64,000 nucleotides of DNA from Nitrosococcus wardiae. Lineage in GTDB: Bacteria > Pseudomonadota > Gammaproteobacteria > Nitrosococcales > Nitrosococcaceae. The notes below the pieces were generated by a model. It made no database searches and was not told where the DNA came from. It worked only from the letters and a program-made list of their open reading frames with translations. Position numbers and translations under genes: made by a program. This document shows, piece after piece, positions 8,296 to 16,762 of this stretch. Within the stretch, counting starts at the first letter, position 1. The number at the start of each line of letters is the position of its first letter. The stretch is from NCBI RefSeq assembly GCF_004421105.1, contig NZ_CP038033.1, positions 2,561,659 through 2,625,658 of the forward strand, in the 5' to 3' direction.

Positions 8296-10058
8296 TTAGA
8301 AATTAGAGCGGCTTTTCTGGATGAGCGCCTGCACCGCTTCTTCGGTTGATAGAAACACTTGCCCCGGAGGCAGTTCGGCAAGGAGGCGGGACTGCTGCAG
8401 GCGGTCCATGACCGGCCCCTTAACTTCTGCAAGGTGTACCGTGATACCTGCCTCCCGGAGCCCAGTGGTGAGCCCAATGAGCATCTCAATGGCTGACAAA
8501 TCAATGTGATTCACCGCATTCATGAGAAATACCAGATGGCTTAGTTGGGGGCGTTCTGCTACGGCATTGGCGACGAATTGGTCGAGATAAGCAGCATTGG
8601 CGAAGTATAATGACTCATCAATGCGCACCAATAGCAGTTCAGGCCAAGTTTCGACCTGATGGCGGTGAATATTGCGGTAATGCTCTGTGCCAGGTACCCG
8701 TCCAACGATGGCGATGTGGGGTTTGGCTGCGCGCCACTGGTACAGCGCTATCGATAATAATACCCCGAGGACGAACCCCCCTTCGAGTCCCAAGAACAGG
8801 ACTCCGCCGAAGGTGGTGGCCAGCGATAGTGTATCAGCGCGGTCGTCGCGCCAGCTCTCGCGTACAGTGGCCAGATCGATGAGTGGTGCCACCGAGACAA
8901 TGATAATCGCCGCCAGGACGGCTTGTGGCAAATAGTAAAACCACGGTGTAAGCCACAATGTTACCGTGCCGACAAGAATGGCGGTGATGAGCGCGGCGAA
9001 CTGGGTTTGGGCCCCGGCAGCGAAGTTGACCATGGAACGGTTGAAGCCGCCGGCAACGGGCATGGTTCCCGCCACTGCAGCGCCCAAATTGGAGAGTCCT
9101 AAAGCCACCAGTTCCTGGTTGGGATCGATCTTCTGGCGGCGCTTGCGGGCCAGTACTTTGGCCACTGAGACACTTTCCACATAGCCTATGAGGGCGATCA
9201 TGAATGCGGGCAGCAACAGCTCACGCCATGCCGGGTTGGTTAAGAATGACAGCGTGGGTTGCGGCAAACCGGCCGGAATCTCGCCCACCGTGGCTACGCC
9301 GCGAGCGTCGAGATGGAGGGTTGCTACCGCCGCGGTGGTGAGGATGACCAGCAGCAAAGGGGCCGCCCGCCCCATGAGCTGAGCCCTGTCCTGGCTCATG
9401 CCGTGCCGGCTAAGCAGTTTGACCACGCCACGGGGCCGCGCAGCCCTAGAAGTGCCAGGATGGTGCCCACCCCGATGGCGAGGGTCGGTCCGTTGGCGTC
9501 GAGGGCGTGGGTCGCCAACCCTTCGAGCGTGTGCCAGAGGTCGCCCCGCGCAAGGGGGATGCCGGTGAGATTACCAAGCTGGCTGGCAATAATGATAAGG
9601 GCAGCGGCGCTGGTAAAGCCGGAAAGCACCGGATGACTGAGGAAATTAGCAAGCGCTCCTAGGCGCAGTGCGCCCAGTAGGAGCAACGCTGCGCCAGACA
9701 GTGCCGCCAGCAGGATGGCGCCCGCCAGGTAGCTCCCATCGCCGGCTGTCTGGTCAGTCGTGGCTAGCGTTTCAGCCACCAGAATCGCCGCAACCGATAC
9801 AGGACCTACCGACATGGCGCGGCTGGTGCCGGTCAGCACATAGAGGAGGAGGGGGGGCGCCACGCTGGCGTACAGGCCCACCTCCGGGGGTAGCCCTGCG
9901 AGTACGGCGTAGGCCATGCCCTGGGGTACCAGCAAAATAGCGGTGATGATGCCGGCGGTGAGGTCATCGCTAAAAGTTGCCCGTCGATAGTGGCGTAGCC
10001 ACTCGAGTGCGGGTAGCCATTGCTCGTAGGGCGGACGGGTTGAGTTTTGTTGGGTCAT
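8296..10058 (-). pseudogene. SulP-family anion permease, split by a frameshift
   Basis: Two minus-strand frames together give a full-length SulP permease of about 585 residues. 9396-10058 encodes the N-terminal half with FSDDLTAGIITAILLVPQGMAYA and further spans. 8296-9426 encodes the remaining spans, including GEIPAGLP and the family signature NQELVALGLSNLGAA, and then a C-terminal STAS domain (about 8300-8690). The register changes within roughly 9415-9440, in a G/C-rich run around CGGCCCCGTGG. Every family block seems retained, so the shift is a recent single-base indel or a sequencing error rather than old decay. The natural substrate (sulfate, bicarbonate or another anion) cannot be read from sequence. 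Confidence 0.8.
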
Positions 10059-10259
10059 CGCCCTTTATATTGCGCTAGTTTATAGCAGGCATTTTATATA
10101 ACTTGTGATAACTCATTTCAAGAGACTACTTGGCTCCGGTAATCCTGCAAATGCTATTTTAAATTCTTCTCATTTGATTTGTTTCTTGAAAATAGGATCC
10201 CTTTCTGGATAAATATTAGCGGAACTCATGGGATCAAACCGAGGATAAGGGTGCGAATA

Positions 10260-12221
10260 ATGGGATTGACGATACCCTCTTTAAGAAAGTGGCTTGGCGG
10301 GTTAGCTTTGCTCATCGGTCTGATGGGATACGGTGGAGTGGGCAGTGCTGAGGTTGCAGCAGGCCGGGCACAGACGGCTTTGCATATGTTGGACTATATT
10401 AGCGTGGACTATCCTGAGTTCATCCAGGACGGCCAGGTGCTGAATGTAGAAGAGTATCAGGAGCAGCTCGAGTTTGCCCATGAAGTTTTGGGAATCGTTG
10501 AGCAATTACCCACAACGCCTCAAAAAAGCGAGATAGCAGAACAAGCCCATCAGCTCCTAGCATTGATTCAAAACAAAGCCCCTGGAGAAAGGGTAGCCAC
10601 CGCAGCTAATGAATTACGCTGGGAGATTATCCGGATCTATCAAATTGAAATTGCCCCTCAACAAGCGCCCAATTTAGAAGCAGGCGAAGCCCTTTACCAG
10701 GCCCGCTGCGCGACTTGTCATGGGGTTGAGGGTTATGGGGATGGTCCGGCCGCCCAGGGTTTAGAACCGGAACCAACTAATTTTCACAATCAGGCGCGTC
10801 AAGAGCAGCGCAGTATTTATAGCCTTTTCAGCACCATCACCTTAGGGGTGCCCGGCACGGCGATGCCCAGCTTCCAGCAGCCTTTGAGTGAGCAGCAGCG
10901 CTGGGCGCTGGCCTTTTATGTGAGCACCTTTGCCACCGCTTCAGAGGAGCGAAAGGCGGGAGCTGCTCTATGGCAACAGGGGCTTGGCAAGGAAATCTTC
11001 CCCGATTTGCAAGCCCTGACTAGTCAAACGCCCCGGGAGGTAAGTGCCCAGCATGGGGAAGAGGCCCGTCAGGTGTTAGCCTATTTGCGTAGTGAGCCTG
11101 CCCTTCTACGCCCCCAAGAATCGCCACTGAACTTGAGTTTGAAACGCCTTGAACAGAGCCTCGAAGCCTACCGGGAAGGCGATAATGAGCGGGCTCAGCA
11201 ATTGGCGGTAGAAGCCTATTTGGAAGGTTTCGAACTGGTGGAGGCGAGCTTGAATACCTTGGACTCCACCCTGCGGACCCACATTGAGAGGGAAATGATG
11301 GCCTATCGGGCATTGCTTCGGGAAGGTGCGCCGATAGCGGCACTGCAAGCCGAACAAAAAGCATTGCAAGAGCTATTGGGTCAAGCCCAGAAACGGCTGG
11401 AGGAGACCCAACTTTCCCCCACGGCCATTGCATTGAGTGCCTTGGCCATTATCTTGCGAGAAGGGTTGGAAGCGGTCCTGATTGTGGGGGCCATTATTTC
11501 CTTGTTGATTCGATCCGGACGGCGTGATGCGTTGATGTATGTGCATTTAGGTTGGATTCCTGCGTTGGTGTTGGGGGTGGCGACTTGGTTTGCAGCCACT
11601 TATTTCATTTCTATTAGCGGGGCCAGCCGGGAGCTGACCGAAGGTATTGCCGCCTTGGTGGCTGCCATCATTTTGCTTTATGTGGGATTTTGGTTGCATG
11701 GCAAAGCCTATGCGAAGGGTTGGCGGGCATTTATTGCCAAACAGGTGAGGGGCGTTTTGAATAAACGGACTCTATGGGCGCTGGCCTTGTTATCCTTTCT
11801 GGCGGTTTACCGGGAGGTTTTCGAGACAGTGTTGTTTTACCAAGCCTTGTGGGCCCAAGCGGGTTCGGAGGGGCAGGGGGCAGTGCTTGGTGGATTTGGT
11901 GTCGGGGTGGTGGTACTGCTGATTGTCAGTGGATTAATTTTTTACTATAGCGTTCGGCTGCCGATTAAACTCTTCTTCGGGGTCACTTCTGGGTTGTTAG
12001 CGCTACTAGCAGTGATTTTGACCGGAAAAGGAGTTGGTGCCCTGCAAGAAGCGGGAATGATTCCGGTGCATCCGGTAGCCTTTCCAAGTCTGCCCGCGCT
12101 CGGTGTTTATCCCAACTGGCAGGTGTTGCTCCTGCAAGGGATTTTGCTAGTAGCCGTTGTGGTAGGTTTTGCTTATACCCATATCACTTCTCGGCGGCTA
12201 CCGGCGGCAGATAATGCTTAA
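10260..12221 (+). CDS. Cytochrome c - FTR1 iron permease fusion
   Basis: Protein of 653 residues. A signal peptide (about 1-30) is followed by a periplasmic helical region, a class I cytochrome c domain with heme motif CATCHG (C150, C153, H154) and a later Met ligand candidate in GTAMPSF, then another helical stretch. A seven-span FTR1/EfeU-type permease follows from about residue 388, with the paired iron-binding motifs REGLE (400-404) and REVFE (518-522). FTR1 permeases import iron after oxidation, and the fused cytochrome could accept or donate electrons at that step. The ATG at 10260 is preferred because it begins a signal peptide after GAGGATAAGG; an in-frame ATG at 10179 is less likely. 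No clear Fur box is seen upstream. Confidence 0.9.
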   Translation: MGLTIPSLRKWLGGLALLIGLMGYGGVGSAEVAAGRAQTALHMLDYISVDYPEFIQDGQVLNVEEYQEQLEFAHEVLGIVEQLPTTPQKSEIAEQAHQLLALIQNKAPGERVATAANELRWEIIRIYQIEIAPQQAPNLEAGEALYQARCATCHGVEGYGDGPAAQGLEPEPTNFHNQARQEQRSIYSLFSTITLGVPGTAMPSFQQPLSEQQRWALAFYVSTFATASEERKAGAALWQQGLGKEIFPDLQALTSQTPREVSAQHGEEARQVLAYLRSEPALLRPQESPLNLSLKRLEQSLEAYREGDNERAQQLAVEAYLEGFELVEASLNTLDSTLRTHIEREMMAYRALLREGAPIAALQAEQKALQELLGQAQKRLEETQLSPTAIALSALAIILREGLEAVLIVGAIISLLIRSGRRDALMYVHLGWIPALVLGVATWFAATYFISISGASRELTEGIAALVAAIILLYVGFWLHGKAYAKGWRAFIAKQVRGVLNKRTLWALALLSFLAVYREVFETVLFYQALWAQAGSEGQGAVLGGFGVGVVVLLIVSGLIFYYSVRLPIKLFFGVTSGLLALLAVILTGKGVGALQEAGMIPVHPVAFPSLPALGVYPNWQVLLLQGILLVAVVVGFAYTHITSRRLPAADNA

Positions 12222-12267
12222 ATAGATTTCTTTGTCCGGCCGGAGAACTTCCTAAAAATCTGGTGGT

Positions 12268-12300
12268 GGATGACGATGCTGCAGTTCAGCATCGTCATCC
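12268..12300. terminator. Perfect 14-bp stem-loop after the FTR1 gene
   Basis: The sequence 12268-12281 is an exact inverted repeat of 12287-12300, with the 5-base loop CAGTT. It lies 46 bases after the stop of the FTR1 fusion. No T-tract follows on either strand, so it is not a classical intrinsic terminator. It could be a transcript-stabilising hairpin, a factor-assisted terminator, or a small dispersed repeat. Confidence 0.45.
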
Positions 12301-12365
12301 CGGTCAACCCCATCAGCCAATCGCCCTCATCCATCCACGGCTAATACTTTTCCCTTCTAGAATAA

Positions 12366-12413
12366 TTGACAAGATACAGGTTACATGAAATAATCTAAAT
12401 GCTAATCATTATC
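12366..12413 (+). promoter_or_regulatory. Promoter and Fur box of the first TonB-dependent receptor
   Basis: TTGACA at 12366-12371 can serve as a -35, with a poorly defined AT-rich -10 around 12389-12396. Positions 12395-12413 match the Fur consensus at 15 of 19 bases, including GCTAATCATTATC. This overlaps or lies just downstream of the probable start of transcription, a normal place for Fur repression. Confidence 0.7.
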
Positions 12414-12441
12414 AATAACTCTAAATTTTAAATTTTTATTG

Positions 12442-14544
12442 ATGTCGAAAAAAATGCCCGAAATGTTTCATCAAAATAATAAGTGGCGTGTTTTACGGAA
12501 CATCAATTTTTTATTTGTAGGTTGCGCACTTCCTGGCAGCGTGCTTGCGCAGAATATTTCGGATGAAAGCGTAGGGCTAGAGCCGGTCGTGGTCACGGCG
12601 ACCCGCACTGAGACACCTATTTCCGAACTTACCCGCTCGGTCACGGTGATTTCGGAGCAGGAAATACAACAGCAAGCTAGCCTGGACCGAAATTTGGGCG
12701 ATGTTTTGGCGAAAACCGTGCCTGGCCTCGGTCCTAGCACAGAAGCCATCTCCACTTTTGGCCAAACATTACGCGGTCGTGATTATCTGGTGTTGATTGA
12801 TGGCATTCCCCAGTCCACCCCGCTGCGATCGACCAGCCGCGATCTCAACACCATTGACGTGGATGCTATTGAGCGTATCGAGGTCATACGTGGGGGTACC
12901 GCGGCCTATGGATTCGGCGCGGCTGGGGGGCTTATCAATATCATTACCAAGAAACCTTCTAAGGAACCTTTGGCAGGTTATTCCCAAGCCGGCGTGCGTC
13001 TTTCCACTGAACACCTTGACGATTCCGTTGGCTGGGAAACGACCCAGCGTATTTCCGGCACGCGGCAAAATATCGATTATTTAGTGTCTGGAACATTTGC
13101 CCAACGTGGCGGCTTTTTCGATGCCGATGGGGATCGTATTCCCCCGGACCCGATCGGGGTTCAGGGCGGCTTGGCCGACACCGATTCCTATAATATCTTG
13201 GGCAAACTCGGGTTCAATTTCGATGATGATCGTCAGCGCCTGCAGGTAACGGTTGACCATTTCAATATCGAGCAGGATACTGATTTTACTTTCGGTCTCG
13301 GTGATCCGGAGCGCGGTATCAAGACACCCGCTGTTCCCGGCAGTTTCAATGTGGCTGATCCGGGTACCGAAAATACCCTTGTCAGTATGGACTACATTAA
13401 CCGTGATCTAGCCGGCAGCCATGTAGATATCAAAGCCTATTATGGGGATTTGACCGCGCGCTTTGCGAAGTTTCCCGGTTTTGCCCAGACTGAAATTCAA
13501 TCCGAGAAATACGGTACCCGCCTGACCATTGATACGCCTCTGAATTTGAGGGATTACTATTTCGGTGTCATCTGGGGTATCGATTATTTGCAAGATGAAA
13601 CCGTGCAGGCAGGCATAGATGGTCCTACGATCGTTCCCAATATGCAGCAGGAGGCCATTGCCGGTTTTCTGGAACTGGAACTGCCATTGAGTGATATCGG
13701 TCTGCTACGCGGCGGCTTTCGGCATGAGCAGATTTCGGTCGATATCGACGATATCGTCAATCGCGGGGGCACGTTTATCCAAGGTGGTACCCTAGACTAC
13801 GGCAAGACCTTGTTCAACGCTAGCGCCGTGTTTTATCTGACTGATTATCTCGAAGTATTCGGTAGCTTTTCCCAGAGTTTCTCGGTGGCGGATATCGGTC
13901 GCGCCATTCGGGATGCCAACCCCTCAATCACCAGTGCCGGTCAACTCGAATCCGAGGCTCAGGAAGTCGACAATTATGAAATTGGCCTGCGTGGCGGTAA
14001 GGGTCCGTTGCAGGCCTCCGTTGCCGGTTTTTACAGTGAGTCCGATAACGGTACGACCTTTGACCGTGATCTGAATATTGTGAAGCAGCCTGAGCGCATC
14101 TGGGGTGTGGAGGGCGCGCTAGCATACCGTTTCAATCCGCAGTGGAATACCGGCGGTACGGTGAGCTGGGCGGAAGGGGAAGTCGATCTCGATGACGATG
14201 GCGACTTTGAAGAGGACCTGCCCAGCACCCGCATTTCTCCGGTGAAATTGACCGGTTTTGTGGAATACAGTCCTCAACCCTGGTGGGATAACCGCTTGCA
14301 GGTGCTATACATCGGTGATCGGAGTCCCGACTCGACCCAATTCGGTGGTGGCGATGTCGAAACATACACCATCGTCGATCTCACCAGTCGCTTTGCGGTG
14401 GGGCCAGGCTATTTGAGTGTGGCGGTGGAAAATTTGCTGAATGAAGACTACTTCACTCTTATCAGCCAGGCCTCGCAGACGCCGTATGGTTTTGCCAAAG
14501 CCCCAGGCCGTACAGTCGCTGTCAGTTATGCCCTGAGTTGGTAG
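12442..14544 (+). CDS. TonB-dependent outer-membrane siderophore receptor
   Basis: Protein of 700 residues. A signal peptide ends near ALPGSVLAQ (about residue 36). A TonB-box-like segment VGLEPVVVTATRTE follows, then a plug domain with RGRDYLVLIDGIPQ and IERIEVIRGGTAAYGFGAAGGLINIIT, and a beta-barrel ending in the aromatic-terminated VAVSYALSW. It lacks an N-terminal signalling (STN) domain. A Fur box lies upstream, and the gene directly precedes the peptide exporter and synthetases. It is therefore a strong candidate for the receptor of the ferric form of the siderophore made here. The ATG at 12442 is used; TTG 12439 is adjacent in frame. Confidence 0.92.
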   Translation: MSKKMPEMFHQNNKWRVLRNINFLFVGCALPGSVLAQNISDESVGLEPVVVTATRTETPISELTRSVTVISEQEIQQQASLDRNLGDVLAKTVPGLGPSTEAISTFGQTLRGRDYLVLIDGIPQSTPLRSTSRDLNTIDVDAIERIEVIRGGTAAYGFGAAGGLINIITKKPSKEPLAGYSQAGVRLSTEHLDDSVGWETTQRISGTRQNIDYLVSGTFAQRGGFFDADGDRIPPDPIGVQGGLADTDSYNILGKLGFNFDDDRQRLQVTVDHFNIEQDTDFTFGLGDPERGIKTPAVPGSFNVADPGTENTLVSMDYINRDLAGSHVDIKAYYGDLTARFAKFPGFAQTEIQSEKYGTRLTIDTPLNLRDYYFGVIWGIDYLQDETVQAGIDGPTIVPNMQQEAIAGFLELELPLSDIGLLRGGFRHEQISVDIDDIVNRGGTFIQGGTLDYGKTLFNASAVFYLTDYLEVFGSFSQSFSVADIGRAIRDANPSITSAGQLESEAQEVDNYEIGLRGGKGPLQASVAGFYSESDNGTTFDRDLNIVKQPERIWGVEGALAYRFNPQWNTGGTVSWAEGEVDLDDDGDFEEDLPSTRISPVKLTGFVEYSPQPWWDNRLQVLYIGDRSPDSTQFGGGDVETYTIVDLTSRFAVGPGYLSVAVENLLNEDYFTLISQASQTPYGFAKAPGRTVAVSYALSW

Positions 14545-14755
14545 GGCACACAGCTGTTTATCGAAATATTTTTCAATTCAGTGGAAAAGGCGTGATAAAA
14601 GTAAATTTTTTGCTCAGAATTTTAGTAGATAGGGGCACGGAATTTTTGAGTTGCAAACAAGCTTATTTCTCCCCCCGCCACTATTAGAAGTAGGAAGGGA
14701 TTAAAGTGTTGCGTAGACTGGTCGCTCCATCCTTCACGGCCCAGGGTGAAATGGA

Positions 14756-16417
14756 ATGAAACTCATTCGCTTATTGCTTGCAGAAAGACGATGGGCGTTT
14801 GCCGGAGTGGTTTTTCTCAGCCTGTTGAGTGCCCTATTGAGTGTAGGAGTGATTGCGTTTGTAAATCAGCATATGCTGCAGTCTGCAGACGATGTCTCCG
14901 GGTTGTTGCTGCAATTCGCGGCATTATTAGGGCTATTGTTAATTACGGCGACTGGGGCCCGGACGGCTTTGCATATGTTAGGGCATCAGTTTGTGTATCG
15001 CCTGCGGTGCAAATTAGTTAAGCAGGTGTTAGATACCGACATCGAGCGGCTTGAAGTGCTCAATGGCTCCCGTATTATCGCGGCCCTAAGCACGGATATA
15101 CGCAATGTGACCATCGCTTTTGTGCATTTGCCAGAAATGGTCTATGGCCTAGCGCTCAGCTTGGCGGCGCTCGCTTATTTGGCGGCGCTATCTCTGCCCT
15201 TGTTCACGATGACAGCCCTGTGGTTGGGTATTTTGCTGTTGGCGGGCGGATACCTGATTGGACGTATCAATCATTATATTCGTTGTGTCCGTGAAAATGA
15301 CGATTATCTTTACGGCGACTATCAGTCCATTATTGAAGGTCGTAAGGAGTTGGCTCTCAACCGCTACCGCGCTCAACGCTTGTATGAAGAGGAGTTCGAG
15401 CGGAATGCGCAGGCATACCGGGATCATGTCACCCGTGCCGATATTTATAATGGGTTGGCCGGTAATGTGGCCAATACGATGGTACTGGGGCTAATTGGCA
15501 TTATTTTTTACTTAGCGTTAGGTTTGGGCTGGGCGGAGATGAGTGTGGCCACGACCTATGGGTTGACGATACTGTTTCTGCGCACGCCGCTAATTGGTGC
15601 GCTGGCGGGGATGCCCGCACTAATCGCCGCTAATGTCTCATTGAACAAGCTGGAGTCGCTGGCGCTAACCCCTTATCGGGCCTCCTTTGAATCGATTTCC
15701 CCTGCTTTTTCTGGTTGCCGCCGTATTTCTTTGCAGGGCATTTCCTACCACTATGAGCACACCGGCGAGCAGGGTTTCAGTGTCGGGCCACTGGATTTGA
15801 CCTTAGAACGGGGAGAGTTGGTCTTTCTCATTGGGGGCAATGGCAGTGGCAAATCCACATTGGCGCGCTTGCTGACGGGGCTCTACCGGCCGCAGGCAGG
15901 AAAGCTTTATGTGGATGGTGCTGAGGTAAGCGCGGATGATTGGCAAGCTTATCGCCATCTCTTTTCCAGCGTGTTTACCGATTTTCACCTGTTCCAGCGC
16001 CTGCTAACGGGAGAAGGTCAGGACGTGCCTATTGAACAGGTGGATCATTGGCTGCAACGTTTAGGGATGCAACACAAGGTGAGGCACAGTAATGGTCGGC
16101 TTAGTGATACCCGCTTTTCCCAAGGGCAGCGTAAGCGGTTGGCACTGTTGATGATGATGCTTGAGCAGCGGGATTTTCTGGTGCTTGACGAGTGGGCGGC
16201 CGATCAAGATCCCCAATTTCGACGTTTTTTCTATCGTCAGCTGCTACCGGAGCTGCGTATCGCCGGCAAGTCTATTGTCGCCATTACCCACGATGATCAT
16301 TATTTTGATGGGGCGGATCGGATTCTTAAGATGGATGGTGGTCAGCTCATAGAATTGGATGGTGATGAACGAGCCCGAGTGTCAGTCGATGCGGTTCGGG
16401 CAATCAGTACCGCCTAA
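14756..16417 (+). CDS. Cyclic-peptide-export-type ABC transporter (PvdE/SyrD family)
   Basis: Protein of 553 residues with the membrane domain (six spans, residues 1-300) fused to the ATPase domain. Walker A is GGNGSGKST (about 359-367), the signature is SQGQRKRLA, and Walker B is FLVLDEWAADQDP, whose AADQDP continuation is typical of the PvdE/SyrD half-transporters that export nonribosomal peptides such as the pyoverdine precursor. It probably moves the siderophore or an acylated precursor across the inner membrane to the periplasm. It lies between the receptor and the MbtH gene. The 211 bases before it show no clear promoter or terminator. Confidence 0.9.
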   Translation: MKLIRLLLAERRWAFAGVVFLSLLSALLSVGVIAFVNQHMLQSADDVSGLLLQFAALLGLLLITATGARTALHMLGHQFVYRLRCKLVKQVLDTDIERLEVLNGSRIIAALSTDIRNVTIAFVHLPEMVYGLALSLAALAYLAALSLPLFTMTALWLGILLLAGGYLIGRINHYIRCVRENDDYLYGDYQSIIEGRKELALNRYRAQRLYEEEFERNAQAYRDHVTRADIYNGLAGNVANTMVLGLIGIIFYLALGLGWAEMSVATTYGLTILFLRTPLIGALAGMPALIAANVSLNKLESLALTPYRASFESISPAFSGCRRISLQGISYHYEHTGEQGFSVGPLDLTLERGELVFLIGGNGSGKSTLARLLTGLYRPQAGKLYVDGAEVSADDWQAYRHLFSSVFTDFHLFQRLLTGEGQDVPIEQVDHWLQRLGMQHKVRHSNGRLSDTRFSQGQRKRLALLMMMLEQRDFLVLDEWAADQDPQFRRFFYRQLLPELRIAGKSIVAITHDDHYFDGADRILKMDGGQLIELDGDERARVSVDAVRAISTA

Positions 16418-16462
16418 CATCTCGGGATGAATCTCTGGGTCGGTTTTGCCTAATTATTAAAT

Positions 16463-16481
16463 ATATATGATAATCATTAGC
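16463..16481 (+). promoter_or_regulatory. Fur-like box before mbtH and the synthetase operon
   Basis: The 19 bases match the Fur consensus at 14 positions, with an uninterrupted ATGATAATCATTA core. It lies 38 bases upstream of the MbtH-like start, in the only intergenic gap (101 bases) between the exporter and the synthetase genes. It therefore probably controls mbtH and both synthetases. Confidence 0.65.
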
Positions 16482-16518
16482 ACTATCATTAAATTTATGA
16501 TTAATTTAGAGGTATGTA

Positions 16519-16722
16519 ATGAGTATCGATCATGAGGATACCCAGTTCGAAGTAGTTGTGAATGATCAGGACCAGTACAGCATTTGGCCGACATATCACC
16601 CTATTCCCGAAGGCTGGCAGTCAGTCGGTGTCAAGGGAAATCGGCAAACCTGTCTCCAGTATATCTCTGAGACTTGGGTGGATATGCGCCCGCGGAGCCT
16701 GCGTGAAGCGCTGGAGCAGTAA
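16519..16722 (+). CDS. MbtH-like protein (adenylation-domain partner)
   Basis: Protein of 67 residues, full length for the family. It carries the conserved pattern QYSIWP, PEGWQSVG and CLQYISETWVDMRPRSLR. MbtH-like proteins bind adenylation domains and are needed for the folding or activity of many of them. It lies 40 bases before the first synthetase and is preceded by an AGAGGT Shine-Dalgarno. The probable clients are the four adenylation domains downstream, in particular the three identical ones. Confidence 0.95.
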   Translation: MSIDHEDTQFEVVVNDQDQYSIWPTYHPIPEGWQSVGVKGNRQTCLQYISETWVDMRPRSLREALEQ

Positions 16723-16762
16723 GTGGCATAAGTGTTTGTATTGACATTATGAGGAGGAAGTT

